A stretch of 64,000 nucleotides of DNA from Rhizobium sp. BK316. Its GTDB lineage: Bacteria > Pseudomonadota > Alphaproteobacteria > Rhizobiales > Rhizobiaceae. Positions 16,493-25,172 of this stretch are shown here, in pieces (the stretch's first letter is position 1; every line of letters starts with the position of its first letter). The stretch covers positions 434,001-498,000 of the forward strand of contig NZ_JACHZR010000002.1 in NCBI RefSeq assembly GCF_014193695.1, read 5' to 3'. Both the position numbers and the translations under genes were made by a program. A model generated the notes under the pieces. It ran no database searches, was not told the origin of the DNA, and saw nothing but the letters and a program-made list of their open reading frames with translations.

Positions 16493-18970
16493 ATGGATAG
16501 AATCTCGCAATACGCGCCATCGCCGGGGGCGGGCGTCTCTGGCTGTGTCGAGCGGCTGCGCCGCGACGTGTCCCTGTCTTCGACAGCGGCGCAATATGGC
16601 TGCAAACTCATCCGCAGCGGGCGGGAATTTTCCGCCTGCTGCCCCTTCCACGCTGAAGACACCCCTTCATTCACGATCTTCGCCGGCCAGGATGGCATCG
16701 AGCGTTTCCATTGCTTCGGCTGCGGCAGAAAAGGCGATGTCCTCGACTTCATGCAGGAGTTTAGAGGCGTCGATCTTCCCGAAGCGATCCGCATTCTCGG
16801 CGGCCGCGGCGACATCAGGCCAAACGTCCCTCCTCGGCATGTCCAGGCAGGGAACATCTATGAGGGAATAGTGCCCCTTCCGCCGCCGGTCGGTCTGCTT
16901 CAGGCCGGCCGGCGCATCACGCTCTATAATCCGAAACGCCGGGGGACGCCCTCGGAGTGGGGCACCTTCGCCCCATCGATGGTGTTTCCCTATCGGAATG
17001 CCGATGGCTCGCTGTCAGGTTATGTCCTGCGCCGCGATCTGCCCGACGGCGGCAAGGAAACGCCGATGGTCATGTTCGTTCGCCTCGCCGATGGCAAAGA
17101 GACATGGTCGCGTTTCCCCTTCCCGAAGCCGCGGCCGCTCTACGGCCTGGAAACGATCGGTGACGGCAAGCAGGTGGTGATCGTCGAGGGCGAGAAGTGC
17201 CGCGACCGGCTCAGCCAGGCAGCCAAGCGAACCGTCGTCTCCTGGCCGGGCGGAGCCCAAGGCGCAAAGCACACGGACTGGTCGCCGCTCTCGGGCCGGC
17301 ACGTGCTGATCTGGCCGGATTTCGACGGCCCGGGCCTGACGGCTGCCGATGATATCGCCGCCCGCCTGACCGCGCTCGGCGCGCGTGTCCAATGCGTCGG
17401 CTTCACGGATGCGGCGCACGCATCCGATATCGAGCGCTACAGCTTCGCAGACTGGCAGTCAGGCCTTTTTCCACGCCGCGGCTGGGACAGCGCCGACGCC
17501 GTCGATGCCGGATGGACGCAAAGCCAGCTCGACGCCTTCATGAGTGCCACGCTTCGCGACTGGAGGCCGGAGCCCGTTGCCGAGATGCCCGTTGCTGAGA
17601 TGGAAGAGGCGCGCGTCGTGCAGTTCAAGCGGGCAGTTTCCGTGCAGGCCTCCACAAGCGCACGTCCCGCACCGGTGCCGGATGCGTTGGTCCAAGGAGA
17701 TGAGCCGACGCGGGCGATCACGCCTGCCGCGGATGCGCCCCGCCATTTCGGTCGCCTGATGGGCATCGCGCGCTTCGATATCGAACTCGAACAATGGTTG
17801 GTCGATCGCCAATGGTTCATCAAGCTCAACCTGCTTTCGGGCGAGCTGGAGATCCATCGTGACAGCGGCATCGTTGCCATGAGCGACGCGCGGCTGGCGG
17901 AAATTCGCTTCGAGCTCGCCTGTGCGGCCCAGGGCAGGGAGCCGTCCAAGGACAACATCGTCGATGGCCTGGTGCTGATCGGCGAGCGGCGGGCCTATCA
18001 TCCGGTGCACGACTATCTCGCCCGCGTCAAATGGGATGGAAAGCCGCGCATCGACACCTGGCTCGTCGATTATTTCGGCGCCGAGGACACGCCGCTCAAC
18101 CGCGCCTTCGGCCGGAAGATTCTCTGCGCCGCCGTTCGCCGCGTCAGGCATCCGGGCTGCAAATTCGATCACATGCTCGTCGTCGAAGGCCCCCAGGGCA
18201 TCGGCAAATCCTCGGCCATCCTGGCGCTCTGCCATGACAGAGACTGGTTCACCGACCAGCTCGAGATCGGCGCCGACGCCAAAGTGACCATCGAAAAAAC
18301 CGCCGGCCGCTGGATCCTGGAAATGCCCGAACTCGACGGCCTGAGCCGCCGCGACACCAACCGTGTCAAATCCTTCATCCCCACGCAGGAAGACAGCGCC
18401 AGGCTCTCCTACGGCCGCTTTAGGAGCGACCGCCCCCGGCAATTCATCCTCTTCGGCACCACCAATGAAAGCCGCTACCTGACCGACACCACCGGCAACC
18501 GCCGCTTCTGGATCGTCCGCGCCACGGCTGCCGATCCCTCGGGCATTGCGGCGGCGCGAGACCAGCTATGGGCGGAGGCTGCGGAGAGGGAGGCGGGTGA
18601 GAACCTGTGTCTGGATAATCAGGCATTGCGGAATGCAGCGGCTGGTGTTGCCCATGAATCGTCAGATTTCGGTCCGTGGCTGGAGATCCTTGGCGAGCGC
18701 ATTCCCGAAGGTCCGCTGAAGATCAAGGCGACCGATGTCTGGAAGCTGGTCGGCTTCGATGGCCCGGAAACCATCAACAAGCTGACGAAGGCTCATCACG
18801 CCCATATGCGCGCGGCGATGGTCGGCCTCGGGTTTGAGAAGAACGACAAAGGCATTCGCTTTCGCGACGGCGAGAGAAAGACGGCTTATGTTCGCGGTGA
18901 TCCTGACGAGGCTCGGGAATGGAGCCCTGACAGGCATGAGCCGGCATATGGCTACGGCTCGACTTTCTGA
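16493..18970 (+). CDS. Primase-helicase: CHC2 zinc finger, Toprim and VirE/VapE-type P-loop ATPase
   Basis: 825 residues combining replication activities. The CHC2 zinc-binding site has C49/C50, H53, C74 and C77 (CCPFH ... FHCFGCG). A Toprim region lies near 230 (VVIVEGEKC). A C-terminal P-loop ATPase has Walker A GPQGIGKSS near 566, then EMPELDGLSRRD and FGTTNESRYLTD, then TGNRRFW. This last block is typical of virulence-associated E (PF05272) proteins. Such fusions replicate phage satellites, integrative elements and prophages. It follows the AlpA-like gene, and an iteron array begins 64 bp after its stop. I infer that it initiates replication at that array. Confidence 0.88.
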   Translation: MDRISQYAPSPGAGVSGCVERLRRDVSLSSTAAQYGCKLIRSGREFSACCPFHAEDTPSFTIFAGQDGIERFHCFGCGRKGDVLDFMQEFRGVDLPEAIRILGGRGDIRPNVPPRHVQAGNIYEGIVPLPPPVGLLQAGRRITLYNPKRRGTPSEWGTFAPSMVFPYRNADGSLSGYVLRRDLPDGGKETPMVMFVRLADGKETWSRFPFPKPRPLYGLETIGDGKQVVIVEGEKCRDRLSQAAKRTVVSWPGGAQGAKHTDWSPLSGRHVLIWPDFDGPGLTAADDIAARLTALGARVQCVGFTDAAHASDIERYSFADWQSGLFPRRGWDSADAVDAGWTQSQLDAFMSATLRDWRPEPVAEMPVAEMEEARVVQFKRAVSVQASTSARPAPVPDALVQGDEPTRAITPAADAPRHFGRLMGIARFDIELEQWLVDRQWFIKLNLLSGELEIHRDSGIVAMSDARLAEIRFELACAAQGREPSKDNIVDGLVLIGERRAYHPVHDYLARVKWDGKPRIDTWLVDYFGAEDTPLNRAFGRKILCAAVRRVRHPGCKFDHMLVVEGPQGIGKSSAILALCHDRDWFTDQLEIGADAKVTIEKTAGRWILEMPELDGLSRRDTNRVKSFIPTQEDSARLSYGRFRSDRPRQFILFGTTNESRYLTDTTGNRRFWIVRATAADPSGIAAARDQLWAEAAEREAGENLCLDNQALRNAAAGVAHESSDFGPWLEILGERIPEGPLKIKATDVWKLVGFDGPETINKLTKAHHAHMRAAMVGLGFEKNDKGIRFRDGERKTAYVRGDPDEAREWSPDRHEPAYGYGSTF

Positions 18971-19034
18971 CGCGCACCGACACCCTGACAACCCGGCCGC
19001 CGAGCCGGGTTTTTTGTTTGCCGACGAATGGCGA

Positions 19035-19306
19035 ACCTCCGCCAGGCAACCTCCTCCAGGCGTGGAACCTCCGCCAGTGAAGGCAGTTTCTGGAGGAGGT
19101 TCATAGCGCTGGAGGGGGTTATGGAGGAGGTAACCTCCTCCGGGTTAAAATATTGATTTGGTATTGTTATTTTCCACTGGAGGAGGTGGCGGAGGTTGTT
19201 TGCTGAAAGGTGTCGGAAGCGGCTTATGCCGGCCTATTTACGGCGAAATACAGCGTGCTTCCGGCTAGTCTTGGAAAATGCGTTCTAACCTCCGCCACCT
19301 CCGCCA
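19035..19306. other. Candidate iteron-type replication origin
   Basis: Eleven copies of a 10-bp repeat, ACCTCC[G/T]CCA or its complement, occur here with at most one deviation. Forward copies begin at 19035, 19049, 19067, 19133, 19288 and 19297. Inverted copies begin at 19091, 19110, 19122, 19178 and 19187. Copies at 19122 and 19133 form a 19-bp palindrome. Between the inner copies lies an AT-rich tract (about 19146-19177, including AAAATATTGATTTG). Clustered iterons beside an AT-rich unwinding region, just after a primase-helicase gene, are the form of a replication origin. The function is inference; the repeats are seen directly. Confidence 0.65.
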
Positions 19307-19448
19307 TGGATCGATGGCGCGGTTAACCGACGAGGAGCTGACGGTCATCGCCCTTTCTGGTGCGACCGCCAACGCCGGAACCATCCGCTGGTGGGTGGGT
19401 GGAAAGTTTAACCGAATAAGACTATGTCTTTCAGGTAGAGGCGCAACA

Positions 19449-20093
19449 ATGGCGAAGAATGAAAAGAATCCGGTCATATCGGCGTTCACCGAGGAACAGG
19501 TTGAACGGCTGACTGGCGTTACCGTGCGCCAGCTTAAGCACTGGGATTCAACGCGTTTCTTTATCCCCAGCCTAGCCTACGAAGACAGGCGTCAACCGTT
19601 CAGCAGGCTGTATTCGTTTCGCGATCTGGTTTCATTGAAAATCCTGAACGCGCTCCGGAATGATTCAAAGGTCTCGCTGCAGCATCTTCGCGGTGTCAAG
19701 GACAAGCTTGCCCACCTTGGTGACGACCTATGGTCGAAGACGACACTCTACGTGCTCAAGAAGAAAGTGGTCTTCGACAATCCTCAGACGAAAGCCAAGG
19801 AAGAGGTTCTGTCCGGTCAGGGCGTCCTCCAAATCCCATTGGAGGTCGTGACGGGCAACATGAAAGACGCCGTCGCGAAGCTCAAAGCGCGCGATAATTC
19901 ATCGATCGGCAAGATCGAGTCGAAGAAGGGCATTGCGAACAGCAGGCCTGTCATCGCGGGTACGCGTATTCCCGTCGATACGATCAAGGAGTTTGCTGCC
20001 GCGGGGTACTCGGTTGAGCAAATTATGAACGAGTATCCGACGTTAACCGCTGACGACATTCGAGCCGCAATCAACTATGAGGTCGCGGCTTGA
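19449..20093 (+). CDS. Antitoxin: MerR-like HTH plus C-terminal DUF433
   Basis: 214 residues. The N-terminal part (FTEEQVERLTGVTVRQLKHWD, then SRLYSFRDLVSLKIL) is a MerR-type DNA-binding helix-turn-helix. The C-terminal 60 residues (GTRIPVDTIKEFAAAGYSVE, then YPTLTADDIRAAINY) are DUF433, an antitoxin domain. I chose the ATG at MAKNEK with GAGG upstream, although the frame is open for another 57 codons. A DUF5615 PIN-like toxin gene follows 15 bp later. The protein likely neutralises that toxin and represses the operon through the HTH. The pair resembles VapBC45-type modules. Confidence 0.8.
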   Translation: MAKNEKNPVISAFTEEQVERLTGVTVRQLKHWDSTRFFIPSLAYEDRRQPFSRLYSFRDLVSLKILNALRNDSKVSLQHLRGVKDKLAHLGDDLWSKTTLYVLKKKVVFDNPQTKAKEEVLSGQGVLQIPLEVVTGNMKDAVAKLKARDNSSIGKIESKKGIANSRPVIAGTRIPVDTIKEFAAAGYSVEQIMNEYPTLTADDIRAAINYEVAA

Positions 20094-20108
20094 TCAGGGG
20101 ACATCGGG

Positions 20109-20489
20109 TTGCGCTTCTTTCTTGATGCGAGTGTGCCCGATTCTGTTGGCAATGTCCTGGCCGCGGCCGGGCACGAGGTCATTTTCCATCGAGACGCACT
20201 CGCGGATGGCACGAAGGATCCAGTCGTGTGCCAAACGGCACTGGCCAACGAGGCGATACTGGTAGCGGTCGATAAGGACATGAAACAGTTGACCAAGCGG
20301 TTCGGGGTCACTGACGAACGCTTCAAGAACCTATCCATGGTCTTCTGCGGTTGTAGCATCCCGATGTCCTCGGCCAGGATATCGCAGGCACTCTCACTCA
20401 TTCAGCATGAATGGGGCTACTCGAAACAGAAGGTGGGACGCCGCTTGTTGGTCGAAATATCCAATCATCAGATTACGACGCAGCGCTGA
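20109..20489 (+). CDS. DUF5615 PIN-like toxin (VapC45-type)
   Basis: 126 residues, probably initiated at TTG with AGGGGA 8 nt upstream; no ATG or GTG would preserve the conserved start. The N-terminal MRFFLDASVPDSVGNVLAAA is characteristic of DUF5615, with the first acidic residue of the PIN active site. AVDKDMKQL supplies another acidic centre. PIN-like toxins are RNases. It is directly downstream of a DUF433 protein, its usual partner. A toxin-antitoxin pair next to a replication module would stabilise the accessory segment. Activity is inferred. Confidence 0.75.
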   Translation: MRFFLDASVPDSVGNVLAAAGHEVIFHRDALADGTKDPVVCQTALANEAILVAVDKDMKQLTKRFGVTDERFKNLSMVFCGCSIPMSSARISQALSLIQHEWGYSKQKVGRRLLVEISNHQITTQR

Positions 20490-20583
20490 AGGATCGGCAA
20501 TTTGCGGCACATACAAGTGTTAAGTCTGAAGTATGTGTTAAGGAATAATGTAATGAAATCAATGGACGTGGCGCTTGTGGCAC

Positions 20584-21171
20584 CTAATTTCGGAAGCCGT
20601 CGTCATCGCGAGGCTTGTCGATATCTTCGCGCCACAACTGCAACAGCCTCGGATTTTTGACAAGCTGCTCGGCGAGCGCGCCGAAGACGTCAATCAGGAA
20701 TGCTGGGCGAGGAGCGTAGGTGTTCGGCGTGATGATGTAGCGAAGGGCGTAGTCACTCTCTGCGCCGTGAAGATACGACATATGCTCGACGGCATATACC
20801 AGTTCCTGACGGGCTGGCTGATCGCCAAAGGCAGCAGTGGGCCATTTCCCGGAAGCCTTTGCCTCCGCCAAGGCCCGCTCGGCTTGATCGAGAGCAGCGC
20901 GGCGCAACACGTCGTTATGTGCGTCGTTCCAGAGGGCCGTGAGGTCGTGACCATATCCCTTCCGAACATCCTTTGCAGACATGCCACCAGCGAGAAGCGG
21001 GAACTTGAATAGCAATTCGATACCGTGTCCCAGAAGGTTCAAAGTCGGGACTTGAATGAGCGGTCCCCATTCTTTGGAATACCGCAGTACCCTAGTGGCG
21101 CTCAGATAGCGATGTGCGCCAGCAATGGTTTGCCCCGCCGCTGTCTCAAAGAAGTCCTCCCCAATATCCAT
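20584..21171 (-). CDS. Unknown protein, possibly HEPN-like
   Basis: 195 residues, helical, with no signal peptide or membrane segment. I do not recognise the family with confidence. The stretch LLGHGIELLFKFPLLAGG, then GYGHDLTALW, resembles the start of HEPN domains, where an E..LK helix is followed by a GHDL helix. The expected RxxxxH catalytic motif is not evident. It lies in the accessory segment, transcribed against the toxin-antitoxin pair, with moderate ribosome-binding sequence (AGAAGAG). A defence or RNA-linked role is only a guess. Confidence 0.6.
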   Translation of the reverse strand: MDIGEDFFETAAGQTIAGAHRYLSATRVLRYSKEWGPLIQVPTLNLLGHGIELLFKFPLLAGGMSAKDVRKGYGHDLTALWNDAHNDVLRRAALDQAERALAEAKASGKWPTAAFGDQPARQELVYAVEHMSYLHGAESDYALRYIITPNTYAPRPAFLIDVFGALAEQLVKNPRLLQLWREDIDKPRDDDGFRN

Positions 21172-21407
21172 CGTCGTTACTCTTCTATCTCGTTGCCGTT
21201 GTCGTCATATTCGGCGCGGCGGTTCGGATCCTCGACATAGGTTCTGTGCCGACCACTCTGTTAGTTTTCCACTGTCTGCCTCATAGCCGGCCAGTGACCT
21301 GTGGATTTTAGACGCTGCGAAACCCTCCTCGGATGTTGCTGTAGTGCAGCGCAGATCGCGATGCTGAAATGGTTCCGTCAGTAAATCAACACGGAAAGGG
21401 TTTCAAA

Positions 21408-21869
21408 ATGTCCGGCGCCTTCAAGCAGCATCAACATGACAGTTCCGCGTTTGCCAGCGACGGAGAGCGAATTGCTGCCGGCATCGCAACTATGGTCGCC
21501 GCGGTCAGTGACGAACAATCACGCGATATGAGCGATCAAGAGTTTGCCGCATGCGAGTTCGAGCCTTGGAAACACGAGGAAGGTGAGTGGACACCCCCGA
21601 CCAACGAGCAGTGGGCACGGTTAGCCAATCCTCATCTGATAATGGTTCGCGTGGCCTGGTTAACCCTTCATAAGACCAAAGAGGAGTTGATCGAGATGGT
21701 CGAAAAGATGATTGCAGAGGAGGATGGGGAGAATAACTTGCTGATCGCCACGCTCGATAACCTCGTGGCGACCTCGGATATGTTCAAGGGCTTCCTATCG
21801 ATTTGTGAATCGGCGATGGCAAGGTTCATGGTCGCTGGGATGAATATCCCCGATCGGTCAGCGGTGTAA
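21408..21869 (+). CDS. Unknown acidic protein
   Basis: 153 residues, acidic and probably helical, starting MSGAFKQHQHD with GGAAAGGG 8 nt before the ATG. The middle is rich in E, W and P (CEFEPWKHEEGEWTPPTNEQ). The C-terminal half forms two hydrophobic helices (LIEMVEKMIAEED, LIATLDNLVATSD). I do not recognise a family. Its place in the accessory segment and base composition suggest cargo of the element. No conserved catalytic motif is visible. Confidence 0.6.
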   Translation: MSGAFKQHQHDSSAFASDGERIAAGIATMVAAVSDEQSRDMSDQEFAACEFEPWKHEEGEWTPPTNEQWARLANPHLIMVRVAWLTLHKTKEELIEMVEKMIAEEDGENNLLIATLDNLVATSDMFKGFLSICESAMARFMVAGMNIPDRSAV

Positions 21870-22382
21870 TTTGGCGTACGCGGAGACTGCTGGTTCAGCA
21901 CGCGAATCTGTTCAATGATCATACCGACCTACAGGGCAGCGCCATGACGGACCTGGAATGGGAGGTGTTGGCGTTTCCGGACTGAACTACTCGTGGGTCG
22001 CTTGCTGCGGATGACCGGTGGCCCCGGCATGACGGAAGTCGGCGTGTCCACAGCGCGCCGCCTGACGCCGTTTGCCAGCCTGCTTACTGGTTTACTGGTG
22101 ATGGCTGATCGATAATTTCGTTGTGCCGAAGCGAAAGAAGCGGTTGCGCACTGAGCCGAAAGCAAAGCGGCGGGGAGCCCGGAAGCCTTCGCCGCCTCAA
22201 ATCTGGCGGCCAAATCCGGCGATCAAGCCGCCTCGCCTCTATGTCCGTAACGCTTCCAGACCAAACCCGATTAGTGAGCGATGCTCAGGAGCGCAAGCTC
22301 CGAAGAGTTGATGCTGCGGCATAAAACGCAATATTGGCTTTTGTTCGGGCGAGATTGTCGGCCAAGCACTTGGGAGAAAAAA
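21870..22382. other. Non-coding stretch between accessory genes and tRNA-Thr
   Basis: About 510 bp with no convincing gene. A basic frame on the plus strand near 22123 (MPKRKKRLR) begins at GTG without a ribosome-binding site. No att-like repeat of the tRNA 3' end and no integrase fragment are visible. It may be a decayed end of the element. Confidence 0.4.
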
Positions 22383-22458
22383 TGGTGCCGCTTACGTGAC
22401 TCGAACACGTGACCCCATCATTACGAATGATGTGCTCTACCGACTGAGCTAAAGCGGC
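22383..22458 (-). tRNA. tRNA-Thr (anticodon CGT)
   Basis: Complete cloverleaf of 76 nt including encoded CCA. The acceptor stem is GCCGCTT/AAGCGGC, the D-arm GCTC AGTCGGTA GAGC, the anticodon stem CATCA/TGATG around TTCGTAA, and the T-arm ACGTG TTCGAGT CACGT. The loop gives CGT, reading ACG (threonine). Its 3' end faces the accessory segment, the geometry used by tRNA-targeting integrases. Confidence 0.97.
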
Positions 22459-22598
22459 AATCCGGCGGGCGAAGCATGCGGCCCGCGATTTGCATGGGGC
22501 TGATACAGGCATTGTCTGAAGATTTCAAGCACCCTCTTATGCCCCATGGCAAAAAAGCTGAAGCTTGTGGAAAGGCCCCACTTCAGCAGGCAAGCACG

Positions 22599-23558
22599 TC
22601 ACAGCGCCAGCCGGGTGCGGGCGGCGTGATATTCCGCTTCCAGCCGGTCGACCAGCTTGGCGACCGGTTCCACGGCCCTGATCGCGCCGATGCCCTGGCC
22701 GCTGCCCCAGATATCCTTCCAGGCCTTTGCGCCGCCGGTTGCCTGTTCGAAATCCATCTTCGAGGGATCGGCGTCAGGCAGGTTGTCCGGGTCGAGGCCG
22801 GCCGCGCGGATGGAGGGTTTCAGGTAGTTGCCGTGCACGCCGGTGAAATAGTTGGAGTAGACGATATCGGCAGCCGCGCCCTCGACGATTGCCTGCTTGT
22901 AGGCATCGGAAGCGCGCGCCTCCTCGGTCGCGATGAAGGGCGTGCCGATATAGGCCATGTCGGCGCCCATGGCCTGCGCTGCGAGAATGCCGCCGCCGGT
23001 CGCAATCGCGCCGGCAAGCAGCAGCGGGCCGTCGAACCAGGCGCGGATCTCCTGCACCAGCGCGAAGGGAGAAAGCGTCCCCGCATGTCCGCCCGCGCCC
23101 GCTGCAACGGCAATCAGCCCGTCGGCACCCTTGCGGATTGCCGAATTGGCGTGGCGGTTGTTGATGATGTCGTGCAGCACGATGCCGCCATAGGAATGCA
23201 CCGCTGCATTCACTTCCGGCACGGCGCCGAGCGAGGAAATGACGATTGGCACCTTGTATTTCACGCAGAGCATCAGATCGTGCTCCAGCCGCTTGTTCGA
23301 CATATGGACGATCTGGTTGACCGCGAAGGGGGCGGCCGGCCGTTCCGGATGGCTCGCATTATGCGCGGCAAGATCTTCTGACATCATCGCCAGCCACTCG
23401 TCGAGCTGGCTTTCCGGCCGCGCGTTCAAGGCCGGAAAGGCGCCGATCACGCCGGCCTTGCATTGCGCCAGTGTCAGCGCCGGATGTGAGACGATGAAAA
23501 GCGGCGAGCCGATGACCGGCAGTCTCAGATTATCCTTGAGGATCGGGGGCAGGGCCAT
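22599..23558 (-). CDS. NAD(P)H-dependent flavin oxidoreductase / nitronate monooxygenase family
   Basis: 319-residue FMN-dependent TIM barrel of the 2-nitropropane dioxygenase family. Visible marks are LPVIGSPLFIVSHPALT at the start, KYKVPIVISSLGAVPE, GADGLIAVAAGAGGHAG for phosphate binding, AGAIATGGGILAAQAMGAD, and YIGTPFIATEEA. Members oxidise alkyl nitronates or reduce quinone or enoyl substrates. The true substrate is unknown. It is a single gene with a 22-bp palindromic operator just ahead of its start, so expression is probably repressor-controlled. Confidence 0.87.
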   Translation of the reverse strand: MALPPILKDNLRLPVIGSPLFIVSHPALTLAQCKAGVIGAFPALNARPESQLDEWLAMMSEDLAAHNASHPERPAAPFAVNQIVHMSNKRLEHDLMLCVKYKVPIVISSLGAVPEVNAAVHSYGGIVLHDIINNRHANSAIRKGADGLIAVAAGAGGHAGTLSPFALVQEIRAWFDGPLLLAGAIATGGGILAAQAMGADMAYIGTPFIATEEARASDAYKQAIVEGAAADIVYSNYFTGVHGNYLKPSIRAAGLDPDNLPDADPSKMDFEQATGGAKAWKDIWGSGQGIGAIRAVEPVAKLVDRLEAEYHAARTRLAL

Positions 23559-23573
23559 GCTTTCACCGCTTCT

Positions 23574-23595
23574 TTGACGTTTACGAAAACGTCAA
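23574..23595 (-). promoter_or_regulatory. Palindromic operator ahead of the flavin oxidoreductase gene
   Basis: TTGACGTTT and AAACGTCAA form a perfect 9-bp inverted repeat with 4-bp spacing, ending 16 bp before the ATG. The shape suits a dimeric TetR- or MerR-family repressor and recalls sites described for acyl-CoA or branched-chain catabolism regulators. No regulator gene is adjacent. Confidence 0.6.
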
Positions 23596-23687
23596 TTGAT
23601 TAGCAGAGCCGGCGCCTCAGGAAAAGAGCGAGAACGGAAGAAGCTCGCACTCTTTCCGTAATCCTGTCCACTTTCGGAATATCTAAT

Positions 23688-23747
23688 GCATGTCACGCAG
23701 AACTGTGCGGGCGGACGACATGCGAAAACAGCGCTTCGGAGCGCTGG
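23688..23747. repeat. Intergenic palindromic repeat, diverged copy
   Basis: GCATGTCACGCAGAACTGTG, then GACATGC, matches the outline of the repeats at 33357 and 46732, followed by an AGCGC/GCGCT hairpin. It is the most diverged of three copies. The rest of the 23559-23885 gap holds the operator above and nothing else I can name. Confidence 0.6.
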
Positions 23748-23885
23748 GCATTATCGCTTATCCCGCCGCCGATGCGCTCCGGAAGGGCTGCAAGGCTTGC
23801 GGTTTGCCGCACTTGCCGTTACCGAACTTTGACAGGCATTCAATTTTTTGGTGTTGATGCCGGCACGAAACGTGAAGGGCCTGAT

Positions 23886-25133
23886 GTGAGCGGACTAGAA
23901 ACGGCTATCAGAACTGCGCTGGAGAATTCCGACCGCAACAGTGCGGAAGTTCGTGCACGCATCTATCAGTCCGCGCGTCAGGCGCTGGAAGCCGGTCTGC
24001 GCAAGCAGGATATCACCGATGCCGATGTGGTGGCCCATCACCGCCATCGTCTGGAAACCACGATCCACACGATCGAGAGCGAAGAGCGTACCCGCCTTCA
24101 TCCGCGGCAAGGGCCTCCGGAAGTTCCGGTCCCGCCCGTTGTCGAGATGCCCGAACCCACGCATCATGTAGAAGAGCCCGCGCATCACGTGGAAGAGCCT
24201 GCCTATCGTGCGCAAGAGCCCGTCTATCGCGCGCATGAGGATGACAACCTGGCCGTAACAGGTGAAACGCGCGGCTATAACGCCGCTGGGCGTACGGACG
24301 ATGCAAGCCTGGATGATATCAGGGCCAGCAACTACGATCAGCTGGGGGCGGCACCCGATAGAGAGATGCGGGCAGAGGCGCGCGCGACGCCGGACAGGCG
24401 CGGCGGCATGGATTTCCGCCCCGAGCGGGCCGCCGTCCGCCGCAAGCCGCGCAAGTTCTTCTCGCGCCTGCTCGTCTGGTGCGTGGCTCTCGCCTTCATC
24501 GGCACCGGTGGCTGGTGGGTCTATACATCAGGTCTGCTAAAGACGGCGGCTGAGCGCGATACCAGCGTTGCCAATCCGCCCGCGAGCACCCAGCCGGAAG
24601 ATTTCAACGGCGGGGAGAGTGCCGGTAACAGCACCCACTCGGATGGCGACCAACCTGTGGCGATCGACCCGCAAAACAGCTTCTCGGCAGACTGGATCGA
24701 GGTCTTCAAGCCCTCGGATGCCGACAAGATCCAGGCCGGTCCGCGGGCGCGCACGGAAAATGTCACCGAAACCGAAGGTCCGGCCGTCCGCCTGACCTCT
24801 GAGAGCGCCAACACGGATGGCAATGTCTCCATCAGCGTTCCAGCCAATGTCCTGCAGCAGCTCGCCGGCAAGTCCTCCACCATCGCGCTGACCCTGCAGT
24901 CCACCACGGACGAGCCCACGCAGATCACGGTCGAGTGCGATTTCCAGTCGCTCGGCAATTGCGCCCGCCATCGTTTCAACGTCACGCGTGAAAAATCGGA
25001 CGCGCTGCTGCAGCTGCGCTTCGACCGCTCGCTGGCGCCGAATTCGCCCGGTCGGCTGATGATCAACAGCGATGTCGACGGCAAGGCCCGCGGCATCAAT
25101 CTCTTTGCCGTGCGGATCCTGCCGGGCCAGTAA
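23886..25133 (+). CDS. Single-pass membrane protein of unknown function
   Basis: 415 residues. The cytoplasmic N-terminal half is hydrophilic (SGLETAIRTALENSDRNSAE at the start) and includes a degenerate repeat of E-E-P-A-Y/H-x-x (EEPAHHVEEPAYRAQEPVYR). One membrane segment near residues 198-220 (LLVWCVALAFIGTGGWWVY) is followed by a periplasmic part of about 200 residues rich in S, T and N. I chose a GTG start with GAAGGG upstream. The architecture is that of a conserved rhizobial envelope protein, but I cannot assign a function. Neighbours are the oxidoreductase and ppk2. Confidence 0.8.
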   Translation: MSGLETAIRTALENSDRNSAEVRARIYQSARQALEAGLRKQDITDADVVAHHRHRLETTIHTIESEERTRLHPRQGPPEVPVPPVVEMPEPTHHVEEPAHHVEEPAYRAQEPVYRAHEDDNLAVTGETRGYNAAGRTDDASLDDIRASNYDQLGAAPDREMRAEARATPDRRGGMDFRPERAAVRRKPRKFFSRLLVWCVALAFIGTGGWWVYTSGLLKTAAERDTSVANPPASTQPEDFNGGESAGNSTHSDGDQPVAIDPQNSFSADWIEVFKPSDADKIQAGPRARTENVTETEGPAVRLTSESANTDGNVSISVPANVLQQLAGKSSTIALTLQSTTDEPTQITVECDFQSLGNCARHRFNVTREKSDALLQLRFDRSLAPNSPGRLMINSDVDGKARGINLFAVRILPGQ

Positions 25134-25172
25134 GCTGCCGGGAGAGTAAGCGGCCCGGTTATTTCGGGAAAT

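Noticed and set aside
19091..19196. GGAGGAGG repeats as ribosome-binding sites
   Set aside because: They occur in both orientations and are not followed by start codons at proper spacing.
19035..19306. CRISPR array
   Set aside because: The repeats are only 10 bp, occur in both orientations with irregular spacing, and no cas genes are near.
22123..22311. Basic frame starting MPKRKKRLR
   Set aside because: GTG start without a ribosome-binding site, composition from one Arg/Lys/Pro-rich stretch, and no family match. Left out of the gene list.
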